Of a stretch of 64,000 bases of DNA, positions 51,735-62,510 are shown one piece after another. Source of the DNA: Cyanidiococcus yangmingshanensis (lineage: Eukaryota > Rhodophyta > Bangiophyceae > Cyanidiales > Cyanidiaceae); contig VWRR01000007.1 in NCBI GenBank assembly GCA_013995675.1, forward strand, positions 1 to 64,000. Direction: 5' to 3'. The notes under the pieces were generated by a model. It was not told where the DNA came from and ran no database searches. It worked only from the letters and a program-made list of their open reading frames with translations. Both the position numbers and the translations under genes were made by a program. Positions within the stretch are counted from its first letter, which is position 1. Each line of letters begins with the position of its first letter.

Positions 51735-54343
51735 ATGGGTACTCCATCAAGTCACAGTGAATCAGAGAGACTGGCCTTGCAACGGAAGGTATTGGTGGAA
51801 AAGTTCGGTCTTACGCCCGAGCCAGGGGAGCCTGCACCGACACTGGCGAGTGCCAAAACGGAAGCTACACTGACAACGACTCTTGGAAGGCCATGTCCGC
51901 CAGGAAGACAGTCTCAAAGTGGCGCTCATTCGAGCGATGAGGCATCCTCACCAAGAACGCCTAGCGTCATTCAAATTGACCAGGCCAGTGAGGAGACTGA
52001 CGCAAGGGAGCTAATCCCTGACCCTGATCGGGACTACGGGCTGCGACTGCAGGGAAACCGCTTTTGCTATCGAGCGAGTGTGCACGAACAGGCTCGTGCA
52101 CCGCGTGAACTACTCACAGTGACCCCAGTCACGGTCTATGCATCCTCGTTTGAGGAGAGCACCGCTCGTCGAATCGCTGTGCACGACAACTGGATTGCGT
52201 ACGCTGTCAAGAACCATATTCGGTTGTTGTACCGTCGACAAGGTCAGCGAGCACTCCTCAAGGGCCACGAAGGCGCTGTAGAAGACCTTGCTATCGCTCC
52301 ACAGTGCCCTCGTGTCCTACTCTCAGCGGCTACTGACGGTAGTATTATTCTGTGGCGGCTAGATAACTGGGATGCTGAGCCATCGTCACCCACTGAGCAG
52401 ATACAGTGGCAGACCCAACTCTCTAGCCGAAGAAGTTTGCGTGTTGCGCTCTCCCCAGATGCCCGCTGGGTGGCTTTCACCGAGGATGCTCAGGTGCACG
52501 TTCTGCCGCTGACATCCGAGCTCACGACAGACAGCAGCCAGCGAATTACCATACCATCGACCCATGAAGTACGAGACGTGGTATTTGTAGCGAATACATC
52601 GTCAACCGGCTGGCGTCTCATCATTGCCAGCGCTCATGGAATGGTCTTGATCGCAGAGCCCGAGAGCGGAACGATCGTCGGAGAGTTTTCCGCACACGGT
52701 GGTGTGCCGGTTGAACGCGTCTTCAGCTTGGCACCCAATGTTATTGTGACAGCCGCAGAGCACTGTTCGGAACTGTGGTATTGGCGCCTTGTCGGGCACT
52801 GGACCCAAAAGAGCACCGGCAGTGTTCATCTCCTGGCGCGGTGCTCTTTTCGTGAACTCCCTGGCTTTGGTGTGATTGCGGCAGATCCCCAAGGGGAATT
52901 CATATTTTTTGCCAACAGCGGTACCAAGCAGCTTTTCATACTACACCATGGTTCGTCGACGCATACGCCCGACTACTTGGTTCAAGTTCCGCTCCGTCAT
53001 GCGGTGCTGAGTTGCTGTGCAACCCGTTCCATTCGACGTGAGCGCGATTTGGATGAAAACTCCGGCCTTCCACAAGTACGCGAACTTGTCGAACTCGATC
53101 TGTGGTGTGTACACGAGAAGACCATCCAAGCCTATCACGGACGTCGTGAGGACCTCATTCCAGTGGTGGAGCCGGGCGCCATGGAAACCTGGACAGAAAC
53201 CTCCGATGAGGAACGTCCCCGCTCTTCAGAGCGCGTCAGTGATGCTGAGCATCCAACGATACTGGACGCGGCCATGTCAACGTCGCCACCAGTCTTGCTA
53301 ACGCATACGCATACTCTGTATGAGACCTTCCGACGGATCGCACCGCAGTTGAGCCAACGCAGTGTGATCACCGATGCAACTTCCTCGGAAACGGATGCAG
53401 TTCGGGACGTATCGAACGAGTCCGTGGACCGCTCTCCTATGGCAGTGACCCTAGACACCCGAGTTGATTCGCTGCGAGCTCCCCTGACACCGACAATCAA
53501 CGCGACAAAAACTGAGGACAAAGCGTTCGCTGTGGGCAGTTCGATCGCTATGGCGTCTCTGGAAAGGACGTCTCGCTCAGATGGAACATCGGCTCGCTCA
53601 TATGGAGACACTTTTGCAGCAACTTTCTGAAAGGATGGATACCCGAACGACAGGAGCTATAGAGTCCGCTCGCTTCATGATGCTGAACATGGCGACCGAG
53701 CGCCTGGTGCCAGCACTTGAACGCGCGAGTGCGTTGACTGCGGACTCGCTCTCTCGAGCACTCGACTGAAGCGATTCGTGTTCGACTGATGCCTTTGCAG
53801 CAACGCCTTGAGGGCCTACTGGAGCGTCACCCGGAATGGTCTCAGCGAGGTGCAACATCCATCGAGTCTCATGGTGGAGCATCGGTGCCTACAGCGCCTG
53901 CGCAACCGTCCTTGAGCCCGCGTGAACAAATCCTTCGGTGGTTGAATCAGTCTCCGGTGCCGAACGATGATCGCGCTTTTCACCTCGCGCTCAGTCAAAG
54001 TGATCTGGAGACGCTCATGTGGCTCTGTGAGCAACGTTCGCCCGAGCTGGTTTGTGAAAAGCTCTCCCAGCCTGTGCTGCTCTCGCTTGTGCAACAGTTG
54101 TCATTCGATCTGAGGACGCATTCGGAGCGAAAACTCGCGTACTTGGAGGAGGCTGTGCCGCTCATACAACCATCAGACCCGGTCATCGCACGTCATGTGG
54201 AGCCGACCATGCGCCAACTGGTGGAGCATCTCGACGAGCAGGTGCTACGAGCGAGCGGTCCACTCGCGGCATCGTTACGTACTCGGGCTCGTTTGTTGCG
54301 AAAAGTAGCTGCTTTACTTGTACCCACGATGAGCGCTTCCTGA
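51735..54343 (+). CDS. EDC4: EDC4/Varicose mRNA decapping scaffold, two frame breaks
   Basis: A decapping scaffold that bridges DCP1/DCP2 and XRN1. Residues about 145-440 form WD40 blades (RIAVHDNWIAYAVKNHIRLL, then LLKGHEGAVEDLAI and ATDGSIILWRLD). A coiled coil follows (RLAQMEHRLAHMETLLQQL). The C-terminal helical domain is the clearest match to EDC4/Varicose (AFHLALSQSDLETLMWLCEQ, then LLSLVQQLSFDLRTHSERKL and IQPSDPVIARHV). The frame changes twice: near 53564-53566 (AAA, one extra base) and near 53764 (one extra base before ACTGAAGCG). The unshifted frames stop at 53630 and 53769. If continuous, the protein would be about 868 residues, shorter than the animal and plant proteins of 1300 or more. 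The ATG at 51735 begins MGTPSSHSESERLALQ. Confidence 0.85.
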
Positions 54344-54894
54344 AAAGGGGACGCCAAGAGGAAAAGCCCATCCAGTCTGTATGGATTGTTCGCAATCGAG
54401 CATGTCTCTGGCTCGGTGTCTCCGAAATCGTAAAGTAAGCGTGTGATGAACTTGTTTGGCTACCGGACTCGCGTGCAGGAGAAGCACGCTTCGAAAGAGA
54501 TCTCAAGGGCGGGTACCCGGAACGAGACCTCGTTTGGATAGCGCCCAGTGGCATCGAAGCATTGTGTTCGGATGCGGTGCCTTCATCCGCGACAAACGTA
54601 TTGAACGACTTTACCATTCGATGAAAACGACCATCGCTGTCACCAGGTTTGGTCGCTGTGGCGCCGGTTCCCAGCCAAAAGGCCTCCCTCTATGCGGCCT
54701 ATGTATGGCTCGTGTTCACCGGAAACGAGTTAGGAACCGATCAATCCTCTCTGCCAGTCGATCATGAACACGATACAGTCCTGGACGAGGCTTCCCCCGA
54801 TCTGTTTGAGCGAAACAAGTGTTATCGGTATCGTTCATGACATCGGGATGAGCTGCTCATTCTGGGCAGCGGCAGCACACCACTGGCAGCGAGG
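54344..54894. other. Gap between convergent EDC4 and SEC23, with coding-like fragments
   Basis: A 551-bp gap. On plus, one frame from about 54446 to 54840 reads with natural composition (DELVWLPDSRAGEARFERD, then KASLYAAYVWLVFTGNELG) apart from an in-frame TGA near 54622. An adjacent frame upstream (about 54365-54434) reads KPIQSVWIVRNRACLWLG. I recognise no family. This could be a small gene interrupted by sequence errors, or chance. Confidence 0.3.
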
Positions 54895-57224
54895 CTACTG
54901 GGCTGCCACTGAAGCCCGGCGCAGATGCTCCAAAAACACTTCCATGGAGACGTCGTCGGTGTAGATAAATTCCGAGGCAGTGCTTCCGCTCAGGACATCG
55001 ATGTTACCACTCGCATGCGTAGCACTCGGGTTCAATTTGGCGAGTAAGAAACGAGCTTGGGATCCATGTTGGTCGGACTCCACCCAGCGAGGATATGGAA
55101 AACGCATGGCGATGCAGGCAGCCGCATCTCTTCGAGGCGCCTCCAACAGTTCCGCCAAGTTGCGGAAATTCGGTTGCAAGTGATAGCCATGCTTTCCGCC
55201 ACTGGGCAACCGTATCGCCGTAGAAAATAACGACATAGAAGAAGGCATCAAGGAAAAGCACTGCGTCAGGGCGCACACTCGCTACATCGAGCAGCACTGG
55301 CGTCGGTGGATTCTCCAAAGAGTACTGAATAAGACTCGGCTGGATCATGAGCAAAGCATCAGCTGTATTCACGCGACACAGATGAGAACGGAAAAATGCA
55401 GACTCGTCGGGTGAGGTATTAAAAGTCTGTAAGAGTGCGCTTCGACGAAGGTGATACATGAACTGGGGATAGAACGACATACTCGGGCCAAGCCGGAACG
55501 TCTCCGGACGTTCCTTTTGGATAGTCTCCGAAACGAGCACACAAGCGGATGAGAAGCCGGTCCAGCCATCGCAGAATATCGAAAGCCTCCTCGTTCTCTG
55601 TACGATAGACAGCCAAACGGGCCATCGTCACAGCAGCGGTCTCTTGGTCGAACCCCGCTGCTAGCGTTACCAAGTCGTTGCCATCACACCAGCGACCCGC
55701 AGTGTGTTGCCACGCGCATTCGAAACTCTCCCGAACTGTGCTGGTAAACGGTTCGAAACTGGACGTATCGATAATGATTTTCCTGGTATAGGGTTCGTCT
55801 GCTGGTTCACGATATCGAAGAAGACACTTAGGCTCGTGTCAGGAGTGATGCTGCCAATCCGCCAAGCACAAGTACCTCCAATGCCGATTTCGGTATCCGT
55901 TGAGACGGACGGTCCCTTTTTCTCTAGGGAAGCAGAAGGTCCGATGACACCCGCAACTTTGAACTCGCGAGAACATTCAATCTCCAGCGTTGCAAGAAAA
56001 TGACGTTTCAAATGCCCGTTCTCATCGCATTCAAAGAATTTCTCGAATGAGCGTTTGAACATGTCGTGTTCGAAGGACTCGGCCATGACGAAGACCCCAT
56101 CGGTCCGATCTACGCAAGATTTCATCTCGTAGAAGCCTACCTGATCCAGAGAGCAGCCAAATGCACTCAGGGCGTGGCCAGCATTGACGAGCCGTGTCGC
56201 TAGCTCGTCGTAGTGCTTGAGGGCCTTTTTCAGATGCGGAACATTGTCCTTTTCGATATCGATGTGAGAGCGCAACTCCTCATCCAGTTTTGGACCGACG
56301 ATGGTACCCGGGCCCTCCGTACAGGGACCCCCCAAAAGGAGACAGATATGAGCTCCGTACCCGCCATAGGTGCACTCGAGAAGCGCCGCTGCTGCCGCCA
56401 GTGCGGCTCCGGTGCAGCGTTTGGGACGTTCGCCCGCTGCGATCGGCCACGAGTCCCGCTCTAGGCTCTCCAGGAGACTCGTCATCATAAACTCACATTC
56501 ACTGATCGGCTGCAGAAAGCGATTCGCAGATGCCAAAGGCGGGAACGCTGCAGCAGATGCAACCGCACCAGGGCGTTGCTTGGCGGCTGTGGCGCCTCCG
56601 CTGCTGGCCATGCCGCCGCCGAGACCGAGCAGCGACTGCAGACTCGCCGCATCATAGGATTTATTGCCGCGCAGAACGTAGGACCGGCAAGCTTCCGTGA
56701 AGCCAATCTCATGGACTTGCACGTGCTGACCAAAGGTGATGAGACCGACCGCGGCTCCGTTCGGCAAGCAGCGTCAACGACTTGAGCAGATACTCTTTCA
56801 CAGTAGCGAACTGATTTTCTGTTATCGTTGTATCCAGCACGAAAAGAAAAGCCGGAGGTGGTGCCACAGGCCGATTCAATCGATATTCTACCACCGTGTA
56901 CTCTGGTATGAGCTCTGCAGGCAATTGATTCTCCGGGATGTTCGCATAGTGCGGAGGTAACTGATTACGCTGAAAAGTAAACGGACACACCCACATTCGA
57001 GCCTGCAGATCTACACTACAGTACGGATTGAGGACCGTTCCCTCTCTCGAAATGATTGGCGGATACGGTAACGGCGGTGGCAGGTTTGGTAGCGTCCTCA
57101 GAGGTGTAAACAGACAGGCGAACGGAAGGACGCACTGGCTCGCCGTGGCTTTGGTTGTCGGCCAAAACAGCCACGTCCATCGCGTTCCGTCCACCTCCTC
57201 CAGTTGCGAAAAGTCGATCGACAT
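54895..57224 (-). CDS. SEC23: SEC23, COPII coat GTPase-activating subunit, four frame breaks
   Basis: Inner COPII coat subunit and Sar1 GTPase activator at ER exit sites. The ATG at 57224 gives [18 protein letters not shown], matching the SEC23 start. Then come LNPYC and [14 protein letters not shown] (zinc-finger region), FLFVLDTT and [18 protein letters not shown] (trunk), [60 protein letters not shown] with SPDESAFFR, and [17 protein letters not shown] with [16 protein letters not shown] (gelsolin domain). The conserved sequence runs through five frame segments. Breaks lie near 56762-56771, 55690-55705, 55515-55518 (an A4 run in the gene) and 55193-55195 (an A3 run). Three are single extra bases. 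Three of the four usual zinc-finger cysteines are absent. If continuous it would be about 776 residues, normal for SEC23. Confidence 0.9.
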
Positions 57225-58275
57225 GATCACGCACACCTTTAGAAATATGCCTCGATCGTAGAGAAACAGCAAGAGCACAACGATCGGGTCGGTACTAGCC
57301 TTGATAAGTATGTGTGAACGTTCCGTGGGCGCAAACGTCGTCACCGCAACGCGTCACCAGCGCGGAGAAAACGGCTCGCGCGCGCACGTGAACTTTGGCT
57401 GGTCGATCATGACATATCCAGTTCGTACTGGAAAGGGCGCTGGCGATAAAAGTTGATGATCAAGCACCTGATGGCTGGTCGATCATGACACATCCAGTTC
57501 GTACTGGAAAGGAATTTACGACGCAAGTTGATGATCAAGCACCTGATGGATGGTCGATTAATCCCAGTCGCTTGGCTCTAGATACATCTTTCGTGACTGA
57601 TTGGTTCACACATCGCATGGATCGCGCGTCTGCGTTTGTAGACAACTCGATGCTCGTCGATCCTAGCCATCCTCTTAATGGGGTCGAATCAACTCGAACA
57701 ACCGCAGATACAAGAAAGCGCTCCATGAAGCAACAACCAAGCTCCCGGCCTCCACCAGCGTAGAATCGTCGCGCGCTCGTTGCCAGCAGAAATGCGGTCG
57801 CGATGGCGGAGCATCGTGGACAGCTGCTTTACATCGAGGTGTCTAAAGATCCATCCGTTTACGATTCTGACGATGCAGTGAAGCATGCCTGAAGAATGCA
57901 AGCGCTGACGCAATCCGTGGACAGGCTCAAGGCGCAACCTGCGGAGCATACACACTGACGCAAACGTCCACGTGCGAATGGTACAACGTGCAGAGGAACG
58001 CGGCAACTGGATTCAGGGACCCTCTCGCCATCAACTGTAACGTTTCAGAACACGAATTCCAACTCGTACAGTCTCCTTCAACAGACTCGGCGTAAAGAGC
58101 GCGTGTCCATGCACGAGTCCAACGCCCATGGCGAACGTCTCGCGCCAACAGCTGCCGCACGCCAGGGAACGCTCGGCCGAACTCTGTCCTCCTTCAGTCA
58201 ACGTCAGTCGAGTTGCAGCGCAACGACACACCTCACGAGTGGTGTGAATGCAACCGCTCGCCTCGCGAAACTACT
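57225..58275. other. Intergenic region upstream of SEC23, 1.05 kb
   Basis: Contains a tandem duplication (listed separately). A plus frame from the repeat (57485-57763, 92 codons) and several minus frames have no recognisable content. No RNA gene was seen. Confidence 0.5.
57399..57560. repeat. Tandem duplication, unit about 76 bp
   Basis: The unit GGTCGATCATGACA...GATGATCAAGCACCTGATGG occurs at about 57401 and again at 57477, then starts a third, partial copy at about 57552. The two full copies differ mainly in the middle (GGGCGCTGGCGATAAA against GAATTTACGACGCA). It lies 175-335 bp upstream of the SEC23 ATG. Confidence 0.85.
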
Positions 58276-58536
58276 TCACTTGAACGAGCGGGAAATTGGG
58301 TTCAGTACCGTCGGCTCTCCTGCCTCGCGTTCCTTGCTCAGCGCACGCTTCTCCGTCTCCGCCTTCCAGTCTTCCTCCGTGGTCCGCGGTGTGCTTCCCA
58401 GACGACGAGAAAATCCCACCATCGTGTACGCGAATACAAGCGAAAGACCTACACCACCCAGAATCTGCACGGTCTTTGGTAGCCGAGCGACTGCCGGCCA
58501 CGGGTGCCAGTTTGTTCCGGTTCGGTCGAGCGTCAT
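58276..58536 (-). CDS. Small single-pass membrane protein, unrecognised
   Basis: An 86-residue frame with ATG at 58536 (the frame is open upstream to a TTG at 58659). It starts MTLDRTGTNWHPWPAV, has one hydrophobic segment at about 24-40 (TVQILGGVGLSLVFAYTMVG) and a charged C-terminal tail (EEDWKAETEKRALSKEREAG) ending NPISRSFK. Size and layout (short N-terminus, one transmembrane helix, charged tail) are like small subunits of mitochondrial inner-membrane complexes, but I cannot match it to a family. Divergent from the m-AAA protease gene, with 383 bp between ATGs. Confidence 0.55.
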   Translation of the reverse strand: MTLDRTGTNWHPWPAVARLPKTVQILGGVGLSLVFAYTMVGFSRRLGSTPRTTEEDWKAETEKRALSKEREAGEPTVLNPISRSFK

Positions 58537-58919
58537 CTTCTGTTTTCCACTCTCTCTTGATTCGCCCGTGTCGCCAGAGAAAAAGTGTTCACAGCTCTTT
58601 TCTTTATCAACTCTAGAAGCGCAATTACGGAACTTTCTTCCAGAGATGGGTGCCTCCAACCCAGTGAAACAACTCGTTGGTGTTCAACACTGCAGCGAGC
58701 CGCTCTTCAGCAGCGCCAAACGCAGCCACGCCTTCGGCCGTGCATTCTCGAGAGCGCCTGGCATGACAACATGAATCTCTTTCGTTCGTTCTTCGGGTAG
58801 GTACGTCCATCGCGTGTGTGTCACTTGGTGAACTGTTCGGTAGCCTGAGGTTACGTCTAGCTCGTCTGGTAATAAGGTATCACCACTAAATTGCCAGCTG
58901 GACTGTGTGCTTATTTTTG
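58537..58919. other. Upstream region between divergent genes
   Basis: 383 bp between the small membrane protein gene and the m-AAA protease gene. No further feature was seen. Confidence 0.45.
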
Positions 58920-61392
58920 ATGCAGCGGTCGTTGGGTCGCGGCCTGCTTCTCGTCGCCGAGAAGTTTGGTCACAGGCGAGCGTTTGGGCTGCGGGACGTG
59001 CAGCTCGAAGCGCTTGCTGGAGCAGAGCGCGTTTCATGCTCGTTCCAGTGCCTGAGGCCTAGAGAGCTGGTTTCCTCTCTGGAGGGATGTAGCAGGAAAC
59101 TGCTATCTCAGCGCGCGTGGGCGTCATCGTATCGCGACGTTTATCCCCGTGGGTGGAAGAAGGGATTGTCGCCAGAGGACCAGCCTTTACTGAAACCAGG
59201 CGCCAACTCCGCAGAGGGCAAAAATGGGTTGGATGAGGCACATGGATCAAATCGCGGTGGCCCTCAGGGCACGCCTGGGGGCAACGGACGAAACGGGTCA
59301 AACGGTCCGAACTGGTGGGCGCTCGGAGTTTTCGGGGTTGGCATGGCCGCAGCACTCTGGCTCAGCGAGTCGGGTTCCTCGCAAGGCGGTGTCCTTGGTT
59401 CGAACAAGCCGCGCCCTGTCTCCTTCCAAGAGTTTAGTCGTGAATATCTCGAAAAAGGCCTGGTATCTCGTATTGTAGTGGTGAATCGCAGCGAAGCCCG
59501 CGTGTTTCTCAAACGCGATGCCCAGCAAGGCGGCAGCGCGCCTCCTTGGGATGTGCGGTGGCATAGGCCTGTGGCGACTTTTGTGGTGCCCAGTGTCGAT
59601 GTACTGGAAAGGCGTCTTGAAGAAATCCAATCACAGATGGGCCTCGATGCAACCGATTTTGTCCCAGTCGTTTACAAGAGTGAAACATCGATGCTCTCGA
59701 CGCTGGTGAGCTGGGCCCCAACGATGCTCCTTATCGGAGCATACGTCTACATTGCTCGGCGTCTGAGTGGCCTAGGTGGTTTTGGCTCCCGTGGTGGCAG
59801 TGGATTTCCCTTCGGCGGTACGATGCGACCACCTGGTACTGGTGGTCATGCCAGCAGCAGTGGCAGTGCTGGGGCAAGCGGCGGCATCTTCAATGTTGGG
59901 CGCGCTTCCGTGACGGTGCTAAACCGTGATCCGCGCAGCCGAATCAGTACACGCTTTACTGATGTAGCGGGCTTGAATGAGGCGAAGGAGGAAATCATGG
60001 AGTTTGTCAGCTATTTGAAGAGTCCCGAGCGATACAAGCGTATCGGCGCAAAGATACCGAAAGGCGCGCTGTCTGTACGGCCCCCCGGGCACCGGTAAGA
60101 CGCTTCTGGCGAAAGCGACTGCAGGCGAGTCCGGTGTGCCTTTCTTAACGATCAATGGCTCCGATTTTATGGAATTGTTCGTGGGAGTAGGCCCGTCGCG
60201 TGTTCGTGATCTTTTCGCTCAAGCGCGGCAGCTGGCTCCTTGCATTGTATTCATCGATGAAATTGATGCCATAGGACGTTCACGCGGCCGGGGCGGTCTC
60301 ATCGGAGGCAATGATGAACGCGAGAATACACTGAACCAGTTACTTGTTGAAATGGATGGGTTCCAGCCAAACAGTGGAGTTGTCGTGCTGGCAGGCACCA
60401 ATCGGGTAGATGTACTGGATCCGGCGCTCATGAGGCCTGGACGCTTTGACCGCCAGATTTCTATTGACCCACCCGATATCAAGGGTCGCAGAGATATTTT
60501 TCTAGTTCATTTGCGTCCTATTAAGCTCGATGCTTCGGTAGATCAGGACTCGATTGCAAAAGAACTTGCAGCACGTACACCAGGCTTCGCCGGTGCCGAT
60601 ATTGCCAACGTCTGCAACGAAGCTGCGCTGATAGCTGCTCGCGCTGGAGCAAAGGGGGTGACTCGAGAGCATTTCGAGGCAGCGATCGATCGAGTCGTGG
60701 GAGGCATCGAGAAGAAGAGCATGGTGATGTCGCCGGAGGAGAAGCGCACGGTCGCCTATCACGAGGCAGGCCACGCAGTCGCCGGCTGGTTTCTAGAGAA
60801 CGCAAGCCCGCTGCTCAAGGTTTCGATCGTTCCTCGGGGTTCGGCTGCGCTCGGTTATGCGCAGTATCAACCGCGAGACCAGCGGCTTTATTCTCGAGAG
60901 CAACTCTTGGATCTGATGTGCATGACGTTGGCGGGGCGGGTTTCGGAGGAGATCTTCTTCGGACAAGTAAGCACGGGAGCGGCGGATGACTTTACCAAGA
61001 TCACCAGTATGGCATACAATCAGGTGACGCAATGGGGAATGGGTGAGGCACTTGGAAATATGGCGTTCCAACGGCGGAACGATGATGCAACACCTCGTTT
61101 CTACAAGCCCTATAGTGACAAAACCGCTCAGAAAATCGATGAAGAGGTGCGCCAATTGGTTTCCAACGCGTATGAACGAACGCGTCGACTACTGGAAGAA
61201 AAGAAAGAACAAGTGCGTCTCGTTGCAGAAGAGCTGCTCACGAACGAGATGATCACTCGCGAGAGCATGGAAGCCTTGCTTGGCAAGCGCCCGTTTGTAG
61301 AACACAAATCGTTTGAGGAGCTCGCCCCAGGACTCCCTGGTATCGGTGGTGATGGGGCACTAGCGAAATCGAAACTGGTCAAACTTCGCTGA
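58920..61392 (+). CDS. AFG3/Yta10-12 type m-AAA metalloprotease (FtsH family), one frame break
   Basis: Membrane-bound ATP-dependent zinc protease of the mitochondrial inner membrane, which degrades and processes inner-membrane proteins. From the ATG at 58920 the first 100 residues are Arg/Leu/Ser-rich (targeting). A transmembrane segment ([17 protein letters not shown]) follows, then the FtsH extracellular-type domain ([22 protein letters not shown]), the second transmembrane helix ([15 protein letters not shown]) and the AAA core ([27 protein letters not shown]). Walker B is [14 protein letters not shown] follows at [19 protein letters not shown]. The zinc site is HEAGH at 60760-60774. The Walker A loop is split by one extra base at about 60072: GGCGCGCTG is followed by T and then CTGTACGGC, after which [19 protein letters not shown] reads in the new frame. 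Without that base the protein is continuous at about 824 residues. Sequence matches AFG3L2 rather than plastid FtsH. Confidence 0.93.
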
Positions 61393-62111
61393 AACCATGT
61401 TGATGAAAGCATGCAGGTTCTCCTTCGGCGGAAGACGTTGGGTGCGGCGCTGCAGTTTTGTTCACGAATCAAATATTTGGGATGGAAGCGCCGAACATGC
61501 GAATCGCTTCATGGCTAGACCCGCGAGTGCACAGTTTTGCATTGGAGATCCAATACTGGCTATTGTCGGTGTTGCACTTGACGACGTTGACCATGGAGGC
61601 TGACTTTGTGACCGAGCTGAATCTGTCCACCGACCGTCTCTAACCCGAGTGCGCTGAATCGGACGGATCATTCGGATAGAGAAAGAACGTCACGTCTGAC
61701 TCGAATTCGGGTGCTTCATGCGAATCGACTCTATTCCTGAGGATTCGACAAATTATTCAACGGTTTCATGTAGATCGCTTGAGCAAGTTCTCATGGTTAG
61801 GCCTTCGCGTCAGATTTGCTCTTCAAAAGGCGACTTGAAGAGCACGTCCCGAACGAGAGCGAACCATTTGTCCGTGGGATCATCGAAGCGGAGATCGCTC
61901 GTACGAGCTGTCGCTGCCCGCAACGTGTTGGCATTGACTTGTCGCCACAGTACTCATACAATTGAGCGCTGCACCCAATCAGAATCGGTGAAATGTATAG
62001 AGAGGCTCTTTCTGAAGCCTTGGAAGCCGCATCATCTGCGTGCAAGTCTCTGAGACGGACCCTAAATTCCCAATCGTATCGCCCGTGTATGAAACCGACT
62101 CATCGCGCCCA
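61393..62111. other. Gap between convergent genes
   Basis: 719 bp between the m-AAA protease and FolB stops. Overlapping frames at 61718-62053 (plus) and 61797-62045 (minus) are unrecognised. Confidence 0.5.
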
Positions 62112-62510
62112 TTATTGCCTGGACGCTTTCTTCTCTGTCTGTCGTTTGCGAACAAGTTGGACCCCTATGCAACTTCCGTCTACTTTCCCCGGAATTGATA
62201 CCGCTGGCTTATAGACCGCACAAGAGACCTCTTCGATACTCGCATGGGTGTTGAAAACACGTTGAATAATGTCGTAAGCGACGGTCTCGACGAGATTGCG
62301 TGGTGGCCCTTGGATGACGTCCCGGACAAGTTCGTAGAGACGCACATAGTCTAGGGTCTCTTCGAGCGCATCATTCGCTGCTGCAGTACCTAGAGCACTC
62401 GTCGTGACCTTCAAGTCAACTTTGAAAACCTGGCCGAGCTCGCGTTCCGCTGCAGAGATACCGTGACGTCCAAAGAATCGCAGACCGTGTAGGAGAATCC
62501 TATCTTTCAT
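62112..62510 (-). CDS. folB: Dihydroneopterin aldolase (FolB)
   Basis: A 132-residue single-domain enzyme of folate synthesis that splits dihydroneopterin into 6-hydroxymethyl-dihydropterin and glycolaldehyde. Motifs: RILLHGLRFFGRHGISAAERELGQ (start of the fold, shown in part), VDLKVTTSALG, the substrate-binding LDYVRLYELVRDV, VETVAYDII, and the C-terminal VYKPAVSIPGKVDGSCIGVQLVR, shown in part, with the active-site Lys region. Length matches monofunctional plant and bacterial enzymes; it is not fused to HPPK or DHPS in this window. ATG at 62510. No targeting extension is visible. Confidence 0.93.
   Translation of the reverse strand: MKDRILLHGLRFFGRHGISAAERELGQVFKVDLKVTTSALGTAAANDALEETLDYVRLYELVRDVIQGPPRNLVETVAYDIIQRVFNTHASIEEVSCAVYKPAVSIPGKVDGSCIGVQLVRKRQTEKKASRQ

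Noticed and set aside
53560-60075. Programmed ribosomal frameshifting as the cause of the frame breaks
   Set aside because: The break sites share no common slippery motif: some are in A runs, others in mixed sequence. Families such as SEC23 and FtsH are not known to use it.
14646-61392. Tiny introns as explanation of the frame breaks
   Set aside because: Conserved residues continue across each break with only one or two bases of displacement, leaving no room for an intron.
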